From: DATIRA01 sp963766505
GTDB taxonomy: Bacteria; Pseudomonadota; Gammaproteobacteria; Steroidobacterales; Steroidobacteraceae
DNA: 64,000 bases
Reading direction: 5' to 3'
Assembly (NCBI GenBank): GCA_963766505.1
Contig: CAVYAL010000001.1
Location: 620,001-684,000 of the forward strand
Shown: piece by piece, positions 44,466 to 52,501 of the stretch
Numbering within the stretch: position 1 is the first letter of the stretch
Layout of the letters: every line of letters starts with the position of its first letter
Made by a program: the position numbers and the translations under genes
Notes under the pieces: generated by a model
What the model was told of the DNA's origin: nothing
The model's database searches: none
What the model saw: only the letters and a program-made list of their open reading frames with translations

Positions 44466-45431
44466 GTGGGATCGATCGCCGCAAAATGGCTGCACGCTCC
44501 GCAGGTGCGTCGTTTCCGCAGCGACGACGTGGATGAGACCGTAGCGTTCCTGAGCAAGGGCTTCGGCAGTCACCACCGCGTGCCATTGCGTCACGGCCCG
44601 CTGGGATACCAGCTGCTGGCGGCTGCCTCCAGCCGCGCGGTCGCGGGCTGGACGTCGGTCGGAACGGAAAACCTGGTCCGCGCGAGCGTGCCGACGCCTA
44701 CGGTCCATCTCCCTCTGCAGCACGAGATCGAGTACCGCGTCGGCCGGCGCGTGCTCAGGTCGGCCCCGGGCCGGGCCGTCGTGCTGGCACCGGGGCATGA
44801 TTACTCGGCACGTGTTCCGCCTGGCAATTTCATCGCGATGACCGTGGAGCCGGTGCTGCTAGAGGAGGAACTGCAGGCACGGCGCGCAGGCCGTACACAG
44901 TCATTGGTGCTGCGGTCGATTGAGGCGGAGCTCACGCCGAGAGCGGCCCGCGAAGCCCGGGACCTCGCTGCTGCGCAACTTGCCGCCGTACAGGCTGCCG
45001 GCGGCGAGCGGACGCACCCGGATCTGCTTGCCTCGGAGCGGCGCCTGGCCGCCTGGATGGCGACCCGGTTGCTCGAGCACTCGGGAATCAGGGCCCTGTC
45101 CCCTGCGAGCCTGCAACTGGCCGAAGACCTCGAGACCTGGATTGGCGCGCACCTCTGCGAACCCATCACCTTCGAGCGGCTTCGGGCATTCGCCGGCGTC
45201 AGCAGCCGTTGCCTGCAGAAAGCCTGCCTCGCGCGCTGGGGCCAGACTCCGATCGAACTGGTAGCCACACGGCGGCTGCATCGGGCACGCGCGCTGCTGG
45301 TCGCGAGACCAGCAGCGGCGTCCGTCACCGAGGTCGCCATCAATTGCGGCTTCACCCACCTCGGTCGATTCGCCGGGCTCTACCGGCGGACCTTCGGCGA
45401 GTCGCCCTCCGACACGCTCGGTCGGCGATGA
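44466..45431 (+). CDS. AraC-family transcriptional regulator
   Basis: DNA-binding regulator (321 aa). The N-terminal 200 residues fit the AraC_binding_2 sensor type (SVPTPTVHLPLQHEIEYRVG), and the C-terminal 100 residues hold two helix-turn-helix units: TFERLRAFAGVSSRCLQKAC and SVTEVAINCGFTHLGRFAGL, closing with the consensus YRRTFGESPSDTL. It starts at GTG 44466 behind GGGAG. Orphan gene downstream of the NDH-2-like flavoprotein; relatives often control oxygenase or aromatic-degradation genes. Target unknown. Confidence 0.88.
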   Translation: MGSIAAKWLHAPQVRRFRSDDVDETVAFLSKGFGSHHRVPLRHGPLGYQLLAAASSRAVAGWTSVGTENLVRASVPTPTVHLPLQHEIEYRVGRRVLRSAPGRAVVLAPGHDYSARVPPGNFIAMTVEPVLLEEELQARRAGRTQSLVLRSIEAELTPRAAREARDLAAAQLAAVQAAGGERTHPDLLASERRLAAWMATRLLEHSGIRALSPASLQLAEDLETWIGAHLCEPITFERLRAFAGVSSRCLQKACLARWGQTPIELVATRRLHRARALLVARPAAASVTEVAINCGFTHLGRFAGLYRRTFGESPSDTLGRR

Positions 45432-45465
45432 GCCGAGCGACCGCGCTCGAGCGAGGGCACCGGGA

Positions 45466-46515
45466 CTAGGACTCTCCGCTTCCAGGCGCCACGCCGTTCG
45501 CGAGCACCGTGAAGTCCTCCGCCGTATGCTCGGAGAGGATCGGCGCATCAGTGACGAACAGCGTCGAACCGGGCGCGAGCATCGTGTAGATCGCTCGGGA
45601 GAAATTCGCCGGCACGGACACCCGGGCGGCGGCCTCGTGCGACAACGCGCGTCCGGCCTCGTCGAAATGACCGGGCATCGGTATCGCGACCCAGGTCGGC
45701 GGCGGCGCGCCCGGTACGACCGGATTCGGCCCGGTGGCCGGATCCTCGCTCATGACGAACGCGTGAGTCCCCAGCGGTTCTTCAGGGTTGTTCACTGTGA
45801 GCCGCGCACGCCCGATCTCGACGCCATTGCGCAGCAGCAGGACACGCTGGTCCGCGGCGCTCATCAGCAGCGAGACGGGACCGTGCGGCGACTTCTCCGG
45901 TTCGAGCCTGAACTCGTCGTCATCCTCCAGCCGCTCCGCCACGACCGGCGTTCCGCTGGCCGGGTCCACCGGCGCGAAGGTCGGCGGGTGCGCGACCTCG
46001 GCCGGCGCGCTGCGCTCGTCCACGACCACGACTGTCATCCCCATCGGCGACACGGCGAACAGCTCCTCGGAGAACTTCGACGGAAGATGCACGCAGCCGT
46101 GCGAGGACGGATAGCCCGGCAGCCCGCCCGCGTGCAGTGCGACGCCGCTCCAGGTCAGCCGCTGTGTGTACGGCATCGGCGCGTTGTTGTACGTCGACGA
46201 GCGATGATCCTTGTCCTTCTGCAGGATCACGAAGACTCCCGTGGGGGTCTCGTAGCCACCCTTGCCACTGCTGACCGTCGAGTAGCCGATTTCGACACCG
46301 TTGCGGTACACATAGGCGCGCTGCTCGCCGAGACTGACCAGTACGACGATCGGACCGATCGGTGCGACGCCCGGATTCCAGACGAATTCCCCGGGCTGCA
46401 GGTCCCCGGGAGCCGTCTCGGGCGTCCTCGATTCATGGGCACCCCAGAATGGAACGGCCAGCGAAGCCTGCGCAAGCAGCGTCAGCACGATCATCGCGAC
46501 CCAACGTCCTCTCAT
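45466..46515 (-). CDS. L,D-transpeptidase (YkuD) with a degenerate second YkuD copy
   Basis: Envelope enzyme (349 aa) that would make 3-3 peptidoglycan cross-links or attach proteins. A signal peptide spans about 1-21. Copy 1 (about 55-165) is complete: QRAYVYRNGVEIG, ETPTGVF, then the catalytic HAGG...SSHGCVHLP with Cys141. Copy 2 (about 213-335) repeats the frame (QRVLLLRNGVEIG, EEPLGTHAF) but the catalytic segment reads ALSHEAAARVSVP, with no cysteine. ATG 46515 has GGAGAG seven bases upstream. Probably co-transcribed with the lipoprotein gene 42 bases upstream. Confidence 0.88.
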   Translation of the reverse strand: MRGRWVAMIVLTLLAQASLAVPFWGAHESRTPETAPGDLQPGEFVWNPGVAPIGPIVVLVSLGEQRAYVYRNGVEIGYSTVSSGKGGYETPTGVFVILQKDKDHRSSTYNNAPMPYTQRLTWSGVALHAGGLPGYPSSHGCVHLPSKFSEELFAVSPMGMTVVVVDERSAPAEVAHPPTFAPVDPASGTPVVAERLEDDDEFRLEPEKSPHGPVSLLMSAADQRVLLLRNGVEIGRARLTVNNPEEPLGTHAFVMSEDPATGPNPVVPGAPPPTWVAIPMPGHFDEAGRALSHEAAARVSVPANFSRAIYTMLAPGSTLFVTDAPILSEHTAEDFTVLANGVAPGSGES

Positions 46516-46557
46516 AGTCGATCTCTCCGTTTGGTAAAACATTGTCCCGCCGATCCG

Positions 46558-47346
46558 TCAGTCCGCCAGCCAGGGCGCAGTCGCGAAGGCCTGCGCCTCC
46601 TCCGGGCTGCCGGGCTCGAAGAACGAGTGGATCGAATCGGTGCGGTAGTAACGCCAGAACTCCGGCTCGAGCCCCGGGTCCGTGATCGCGAAGTCGCCCC
46701 GCGCCTGGGCTTCCTCGAGGAAGGTCCGGTAGGCATCCAGCGGCTCCGGGCCGCCCTGCTGGAAAATGATCCGGCCGCCATACTGCTGGTACAGCGCCTG
46801 GTTGATCTTCCACTGGCGGATGAACGCGGCGCCGATCTCCTCGCGCATCGACCGGACCTCCTGCGGGTTGTCGGCCGGATCCTCGGCGATATTCGCCAGG
46901 AATTGCTCGATCGAGTCGCGTTCCGCCGACAGCGATTTGCGCTCATCGTCGGAGAGATCTTCCGCCGCGAGCAGACGGGCCAGCTCGTCGCGGCGCGCCT
47001 CCCGTTCGGCGCGGTCCTGCTCCATCACCGCCTGCATGTGCTCGACGTAGGCCGTCTTTTCCGCAGGCGTCACCTCGATGCCCTTCTGCGCGGCGTAGCG
47101 GTCCGTCAGCTGCTTCAGCACGACGTATCGCAGTTCTTCCGCGTCCCGGGTGTGAACGACGGTGCCGAGCACGGTTCCGGCGACCGGCGTCGCCGGATCG
47201 CCGTAGACGTCCTCGGCCCTCGTTGCGGCGGTGGCGGCCACCGGGTCGTCAGCGGTGGGCTGGACTCCAGCGGGCGGGGACTTGGCCCCGCAGCCCAGCA
47301 GCATGGCCGCGGCAAGACAAGGCAGGCTGTACAGAAGAGTCCGCAT
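46558..47346 (-). CDS. lipoprotein of unknown function
   Basis: A 262-residue envelope protein with a lipobox, AAAMLLGCGAKSPP (Cys19). The mature part is mostly helical and highly charged, with a predicted coiled segment near 105-150 (AEREARRDELARLLAAEDLS). The opening VLGTVVHTRDAEELRYVVLK and overall helical layout recall the N-terminal chaperone domain of SurA/parvulin-type foldases, but no PPIase domain is present; this is only a weak resemblance. It precedes the L,D-transpeptidase gene and may help it act in the periplasm. Confidence 0.7.
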   Translation of the reverse strand: MRTLLYSLPCLAAAMLLGCGAKSPPAGVQPTADDPVAATAATRAEDVYGDPATPVAGTVLGTVVHTRDAEELRYVVLKQLTDRYAAQKGIEVTPAEKTAYVEHMQAVMEQDRAEREARRDELARLLAAEDLSDDERKSLSAERDSIEQFLANIAEDPADNPQEVRSMREEIGAAFIRQWKINQALYQQYGGRIIFQQGGPEPLDAYRTFLEEAQARGDFAITDPGLEPEFWRYYRTDSIHSFFEPGSPEEAQAFATAPWLAD

Positions 47347-47494
47347 GGCTGGTCCTTTCCGGTCGGATGATCAGGCAATCGCGAATGATACCGGCAGCGG
47401 TCCGCCCAGGTCCCACCGCGACGGAGACCGGCAGCCAGGCGTGCGCAATTCGGATAGTGAAACGGGCGGGCTGCGCTCCGAGGCTGCGAACGAA

Positions 47495-47516
47495 GGGACT
47501 TTTGGGATAAAGTCCC
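47495..47516. repeat. inverted repeat upstream of a secreted-protein gene
   Basis: GGGACTTT-TGGGAT-AAAGTCCC: perfect 8-base arms around a 6-base loop, 83 bases before the ATG at 47599. It could be an operator or a 5'-leader hairpin; no T-run follows. Not found before the related gene at 60384. Confidence 0.5.
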
Positions 47517-47598
47517 CGCTCTTCAAGGTTCCGGAGCGCGCTCGAGCGCCGCGCCGGCGCGTGGCGAAAGACCTCAACCAGCACAGAGGAAACTGCAG

Positions 47599-48201
47599 AT
47601 GAGCGCACTTCGTATTTCGGCGGTTGCCGTTGCCTTCGCGGCCTTCGCGGCCTGGGTCCAGCCGACACTGGCAGACTCCGCGGAAGCCATGTGCCAGGTG
47701 AGCAAGGACGGCGACAAGTGGAAGGGCGCGACCGGCCCTTGCACGTTTTCTCAGCGGCAGGGCTACATCGATCTCGACCTGCGTAATGGCGACACCTACA
47801 GCCTCGCACCCGCCGACAAGGCGAACCACTACAAGGACCAGCGCGGCAACAAGGTCGTGCGTTCCCGGAACAGCGACGGTAGCGAAGTCTTCAAGTGGGA
47901 AGGCGGCAAGAAGGTCGTAATGACATACGCCGCCACCCCCAGCGCGGGGCACTCTGGAAACGTCTCGTACAAGGCGGGCGACACTGCGCCGGACCTTGCA
48001 GACCTGGTGGGCGCAAAGGCCGGTCAGGCCGAGGGCGAGCTAGAGCGGCGCGGCTACCAGTACGCGAAGGGCTCAACCTCAGGCAACGCGAAGTACAGCT
48101 CGTACTTCAATGCTTCGACGGGCCGCTGCGTGATGATCCGGACCGCGGACGGCAGATACCAGTCCATCGTGCAGGCGCCGCCGTTCGACTGCGGGCGCTG
48201 A
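47599..48201 (+). CDS. secreted protein with PASTA-like stretch and C-terminal cysteine module
   Basis: Exported protein of 200 aa; signal peptide 1-25 (ending TLA-DSAEA). The N-terminal part holds Cys32 and Cys48 and a basic beta-rich region. Residues about 130-154 (PDLADLVGAKAGQAEGELER) resemble a PASTA strand-helix. The C-terminal module has YFNASTGRC (Cys177) and a second cysteine exactly 21 residues later (Cys198). The same module occurs in the protein at 59572-60384. The ribosome site GAGGAAA is well placed. Function unknown; extracellular or periplasmic with probable disulfides. Confidence 0.75.
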   Translation: MSALRISAVAVAFAAFAAWVQPTLADSAEAMCQVSKDGDKWKGATGPCTFSQRQGYIDLDLRNGDTYSLAPADKANHYKDQRGNKVVRSRNSDGSEVFKWEGGKKVVMTYAATPSAGHSGNVSYKAGDTAPDLADLVGAKAGQAEGELERRGYQYAKGSTSGNAKYSSYFNASTGRCVMIRTADGRYQSIVQAPPFDCGR

Positions 48202-48234
48202 CACGCGGTACCGACGGCGAGAAACAGACGGGAA

Positions 48235-48918
48235 ATGCGGGTGGTTGATGTGGGCGATGCCGCAATGGCACGCACTCCTGTCTCGGTTCGCGACAGCGGG
48301 CTAGCGCTGCTGGCAATGGCACTGGCCGGAGCGCTCGCGCTCCAGGTCGGATGCGCGCGCAAGCCAGCCGGCACGAGTCAGGTCAACTCGGAGAATCCAG
48401 CGGTCGCTGTGGATGCTTATGCGCCGCCCCGGATCGCCGGGAAACTGAACGAGTCGCTCGGTGAGATCTCCGGCCCGGTCCACTATTTCGCGAAGCAGGC
48501 GGACCTCGACGGTGACGGGCGACCGGAGCTGATCGTGCACGTCGCCGGACCGATGGTCTGCGGCACGGGTGGCTGCAACACGATCGTCTTCACGCAGGAC
48601 GGCGAGGATCTCAGGGAGGTGGCGTCAATTTCCGTGACGAGACCACCGATCGTCGTGGCAGAGACCTCGAGCAACGGCTGGCGGGACCTTGTCGTCCAGG
48701 TCAGCGGCGGCGGCATGCTCCCGGGTCACAGCGCGCTGCTGCGGTTCGACGGCAGCAGTTACCCCGCCAATCCGACCGTGGAACCCGCCGAGCCGCTCGA
48801 GCAGGACGTGACCGGCGAGACTAGCAATTCCCGACTTCGAGTCCTTCACGGAGGGCGAACTGCTGCGTGCAGGCGCCGACTGAATTACGGCGGTTACTGC
48901 TTACGACGACCACTTTAG
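48235..48918 (+). CDS. putative lipoprotein, 3' end possibly frameshifted
   Basis: Envelope protein read as 227 aa; a start at ATG 48265 may be truer. The lipobox is ALALQVGCARKP. The mature part has a calcium-loop-like segment ADLDGDGRPELIVHVAGP and paired cysteines in VCGTGGCNT, then a beta-rich domain. After about codon 195 (VTGE) the chain turns Arg-rich and unlike the rest. In the shifted frame from 48824 it would read AIPDFESFTEGELLRAGAD and stop at 48881-48883, more natural for the protein. A one-base insertion near 48820-48823 is therefore suspected. No family recognised. Confidence 0.6.
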   Translation: MRVVDVGDAAMARTPVSVRDSGLALLAMALAGALALQVGCARKPAGTSQVNSENPAVAVDAYAPPRIAGKLNESLGEISGPVHYFAKQADLDGDGRPELIVHVAGPMVCGTGGCNTIVFTQDGEDLREVASISVTRPPIVVAETSSNGWRDLVVQVSGGGMLPGHSALLRFDGSSYPANPTVEPAEPLEQDVTGETSNSRLRVLHGGRTAACRRRLNYGGYCLRRPL

Positions 48919-48930
48919 GAGGGAGACGAG

Positions 48931-49494
48931 ATGGGAATCCTGGACATGATCGGCGGGACCGGCGGACTCGAGTCCATCGCACGTGAACTCGGCATCGACG
49001 AGTCGCAGGCCAGCACCGCAGCCGCGGCATTGCTCCCTGCAATCCTCGGCGGAATGAAGAAACAGACGCAGGCCCAGCCGTCGGGGCTGGAAGGTCTGCT
49101 GGGCGTCCTCGGTGGCCTTGGCGGCGGCGGACTGCTGGACGATGTTCTCGGCTCGCAGCCGACCAACGTCAATCGTGGCAATGACCTGCTCGGCCAGATC
49201 TTCGGCTCGAGGGACGTGAGCCGTACCGTCGCCGGCAGCGCCGCGACGCGGACCGGTCTCGATCCCGCGCTGCTCAAGCGCATGCTGCCGATGCTGGCAA
49301 TGCTGGTCGCCGGATACCTCTCCAGGCAGGCGACTGCTTCCGCCGCGCCGCAACTTGGTCCCGGAATGGGTGGAATGACGGGCCCCGGGTCGACCCGGGC
49401 CGCAGCGCCGGGGCTGGCCTCACTGCTCGACCTCGATGGCGACGGCAATCCGCTCGACGACATCATGGCCATGGCGGACAAGCTGTTGCGCTAG
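48931..49494 (+). CDS. DUF937 domain protein
   Basis: A 187-residue protein with the DUF937 pattern: MGILDMIGG, ELGIDESQASTAAAALLPAI near 19-38, Gly/Leu-rich repeats (GVLGGLGGGGLLDD) and DPALLKRMLPMLAMLVAGYL near 112-131. The end, LLDLDGDGNPLDDIMAMADK, is a typical acidic tail. Strong ribosome site TAGGAGGGAG. No signal peptide. Function unknown in the family. Confidence 0.85.
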   Translation: MGILDMIGGTGGLESIARELGIDESQASTAAAALLPAILGGMKKQTQAQPSGLEGLLGVLGGLGGGGLLDDVLGSQPTNVNRGNDLLGQIFGSRDVSRTVAGSAATRTGLDPALLKRMLPMLAMLVAGYLSRQATASAAPQLGPGMGGMTGPGSTRAAAPGLASLLDLDGDGNPLDDIMAMADKLLR

Positions 49495-49619
49495 TGAAGC
49501 GCTGAACGGCGTCGGGCAGGAAGGGCGGCGACGCGCAGCTGCCATAGGCAGCGCCTGGATCTCAGCATCTGTGCTGACCTCACCCGAGGGGAATCCGCGG
49601 GCTGACGATCCCGAGCCTG

Positions 49620-50051
49620 CTACTTGACCAGCGTGACGGGCAGCGTGGCATCGTGCACCACCCTCTGTGCCACGGATCCCATCACGATCACTCCGAGCTG
49701 ACCCCGCCCGTGCGTACCCATGATGATTGATTCGCAGCCGAGCTCGGCGGCCCGCCGTGCAACGGTCGCGGCCGCCTCGCCCTGCAGCTGCTCCAGTTCG
49801 AACGGGACGTCCTGCTGTTTCAGCTGCTCGGCCGCAGCCGCCAGGATCGCGGCCGCGCGCTCGGCGGCCACCTTCCGGATGCGCTCGGCGCTCACGTAGA
49901 TCTCTGAGGCCGTGAAGGCGTCCGCTGACGGCTCGACCGTGAGCACGTGCAGTGCTGCGGTCGGCGCATAACGTGCCTGCTTCACCGCGAATGCGAGGGC
50001 CCTGAGGGCACAGTCCGAGCCATCGATGGCAACGAGTATCTTCCGCAACAT
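49620..50051 (-). CDS. universal stress protein, UspA family
   Basis: Small cytoplasmic protein (143 aa). MLRKILVAIDGSDCALRAL is the classic opening, and the ATP-binding loop GTHGRGQLGVIVMGSVAQRV (G-x2-G-x9-GS) is complete, so it probably binds ATP. ATG 50051 is preferred to GTG 50069. It lies 59 bases behind the transketolase-like gene and may be its co-transcribed stress partner. Confidence 0.9.
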   Translation of the reverse strand: MLRKILVAIDGSDCALRALAFAVKQARYAPTAALHVLTVEPSADAFTASEIYVSAERIRKVAAERAAAILAAAAEQLKQQDVPFELEQLQGEAAATVARRAAELGCESIIMGTHGRGQLGVIVMGSVAQRVVHDATLPVTLVK

Positions 50052-50110
50052 GCTCTCCCGTCCTGCCACCGCGCTGCGCGGCGGCCATTGCAGTCAAGTG
50101 ACCGGTGCGC

Positions 50111-52480
50111 TCAATGCGCTCTCCCGACGAAACGCCGGATCGCCCGGAACTGGCTCTCGCCGTCGAGTCCCGCCTCGCGCATCACCGCCTCACCCTGTCC
50201 GCTGGCAAGGAAATGCCCCTTCTGGAAAGGATGCATCGTGTGCTCGCGTCCTCGCGGCGAACGGATCCAGCGGTACATCGTCGGCAGCGTGAAGCCCGTG
50301 ATGCCCATTGCCTGTTCCGCCGCTGCCGCCGGGAATGTCCTTTCCTGCTCATCCGGCGGCAGCAGGTCGAACAACTCGGCGCTGGCGACGTAGTAGACGT
50401 CGAGGTCGATGCCCGCCCTCGCGAGCAGCGGCAGCGCCTCGTTGACGAAGGTATAGGCGACGCCGCTCTCCTGCAGCACGAGCACGCCGTCGGGCTTGCC
50501 GCCTGCCTCGCGCAGCTTGTACACGCCGGTGACGGCGGCCTCGGATGCGGCCAGTCCGAGCTTCGCCCGGTCCGGCACCCGCTCGGCCGGGCGGGTGACG
50601 AACGGCGCGATGACAGCCGGCCGGCTCGCGAGCGCCGCGGCGACCAGCGTCCAGATCTCGCGCGGCTCCCATGGAGTCAGCGTGATGACCGTACCCTTCG
50701 GGAAATTGCCCTGCAGCAGCTGCAGCGCCTGCGGGTCGGCGTGCGTCGGACCGTCCTCGCCGGTGGTGAGTCCCGCGTGGGCGCAAATCACGATCAGCGG
50801 ATTGAGTGGATCGCCGCTGACGGCCTGTCGCGCCTGTCCGCCGATCGCATGCAGCCGCGCGCTGATGTGAGCGAGCGGCGCCAGGAAAGCGCCGTAGGAC
50901 GAAACGACCCCGAGCTCGCGTCCGAACGTGGAGATGCCGGCAAGTATGCCCGTGGCGGCGTCCTCGCAGATTCCACCGAGCGAGAGTATGCGCGCAGCGG
51001 GGTTGTCCTTCGCGTTGAAGAACCCCTGGGGGAATCCCTCGCCGATCAGGTTGACGCTGGTCGAGCCGAGCAGGTCGGCGGCCGCGGTCAGCAGTGCCCC
51101 ACCGCTGCGACGATTGCAGTAGGCCAGCGCCTGCGCGAGTTCTCCGCGCAGCGTCGCGCTGCTGCCCGCGCTGGATACCAGCTTTTCCGGGACAGCCTCG
51201 AGCATCTCGCGCGCCGTTTCGTAGACTGCCTCGACGCGCGGCGCATCGGCCCGGCTGCGCCTCTGGAGGCCGTCGAGACCAATCCGCGACTCGCGCAGCC
51301 TGTCGGCCAGGTGGCGAGTCAGGGCGCTGTCCCGCTCGAGGCGCCGACGCACGACCAGCAGCGCGTCCCAGGCGCACTTCTCGATGACCGCGCGGTCCTG
51401 CCCGCCCTGGCAGAGCTGTGAGTCCAGCGGACAGCGCGGCAGCTCGGCAGCGCCGCCCTCGAGCAGCGGCGCCACCGCGCCGAAAAACGCGTCGGCGCAG
51501 AGCTTGTGACCCGCGCCATGCGAGGCACGGCCCTCGATGCCGTACTGCCAGCCCTTGGTCGTGCGATACACGATCGCGGTCGGCTGGTGGTTGTCCATCC
51601 TCAGCGCAGCCTGCTGGCCCGCGAGAATCTGGTTGAAGTCGAAGCCGCCCGGCACGTAGATCACGTTCCAGTCGTTCAGATAGGCGATTTCGAGCGGGTC
51701 CCACTGCACGTAGTCGCCGGGAACCTCGCCATCCCTGCAGACCCTGTTGGAATCGATCGAAGCCTGGTTCCAGTCCACGTGCAGGATCGCATTGCCCAGC
51801 GACGCGGTTCCGGCGGCCGCCAGCGCCTCGGCGACCCGCCCGGGCGTCAGGCCGCCCTCGCCCTCGACGATGTGTACCTTGGGTGCTTTCTCGCCGTAGG
51901 TATCCGCCGCTGCGAACGCAAGGCCCAGCGACGAGGCCACGCCTACGCCGGAAGCGCCGGTCGCGAGCCGCAGGAAGGGCGTGGCCGGTGTCGGGTGTCC
52001 GTCCAGTGCCTTCGACTCGAACTGCGTGAAGAGCGGAGTCTGCCTGGTCGGGTTCTGCCGGAATCCGAGCAGGTCCTCGAGCCGCAGTTGCCGGCGCGGA
52101 TCGGGCGGCAGCAATTCCGGCGCAGCGATCCTCGCGATCTCGTTCCTCAGCGCCCACAGCGCATAGAGGCCGAGCGCCTTGTGGCCGGCCGCGTAGGAAA
52201 TCAGGTCAGCATCCTCCCGGTCCGGATCCGCAAGGTCGTAGTTCATGCTGCGGAACAGCAGCGACTGTACGAAGCGGCCGGAGGAGATCGAGCCGCCCGG
52301 ATGCCCCGACATCGGAACGTAGTTGTAGAGCAGCGCACAAAGAGAGCGATAGACGAGATCGAAGCTCTCGAGCCGGTCGATCTCCTGCTGCGCCAGCGGT
52401 AGCGTGCCTTCGGCCAGCAGCTCACTGGCGTCGAGATAGATGCCTCGGCGAGCGCCGAAGCTGAGCTGCGTCCTTCTCAT
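50111..52480 (-). CDS. transketolase/pyruvate-dehydrogenase-E1-like ThDP enzyme
   Basis: Large ThDP protein (789 aa) in the transketolase superfamily. The N-terminal domain has SGHPGGSISS (58-67) and the cofactor segment GEGGLTPGRVAEALAAAG (207-224) closing at HVDWNQASID; the usual GDG is GEG, a conservative change at a magnesium ligand. The Pyr domain holds GICEDAATGI with the likely catalytic glutamate, and HAGLTTGEDGPTHADPQ is as in transketolases. Canonical transketolase is about 665 aa and AceE about 890, so this is a divergent subfamily. It follows an aminotransferase gene by 21 bases; both may process one keto/amino acid. Confidence 0.83.
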   Translation of the reverse strand: MRRTQLSFGARRGIYLDASELLAEGTLPLAQQEIDRLESFDLVYRSLCALLYNYVPMSGHPGGSISSGRFVQSLLFRSMNYDLADPDREDADLISYAAGHKALGLYALWALRNEIARIAAPELLPPDPRRQLRLEDLLGFRQNPTRQTPLFTQFESKALDGHPTPATPFLRLATGASGVGVASSLGLAFAAADTYGEKAPKVHIVEGEGGLTPGRVAEALAAAGTASLGNAILHVDWNQASIDSNRVCRDGEVPGDYVQWDPLEIAYLNDWNVIYVPGGFDFNQILAGQQAALRMDNHQPTAIVYRTTKGWQYGIEGRASHGAGHKLCADAFFGAVAPLLEGGAAELPRCPLDSQLCQGGQDRAVIEKCAWDALLVVRRRLERDSALTRHLADRLRESRIGLDGLQRRSRADAPRVEAVYETAREMLEAVPEKLVSSAGSSATLRGELAQALAYCNRRSGGALLTAAADLLGSTSVNLIGEGFPQGFFNAKDNPAARILSLGGICEDAATGILAGISTFGRELGVVSSYGAFLAPLAHISARLHAIGGQARQAVSGDPLNPLIVICAHAGLTTGEDGPTHADPQALQLLQGNFPKGTVITLTPWEPREIWTLVAAALASRPAVIAPFVTRPAERVPDRAKLGLAASEAAVTGVYKLREAGGKPDGVLVLQESGVAYTFVNEALPLLARAGIDLDVYYVASAELFDLLPPDEQERTFPAAAAEQAMGITGFTLPTMYRWIRSPRGREHTMHPFQKGHFLASGQGEAVMREAGLDGESQFRAIRRFVGRAH

Positions 52481-52501
52481 CAGGCCTCCCCGGCCGGATG
52501 C

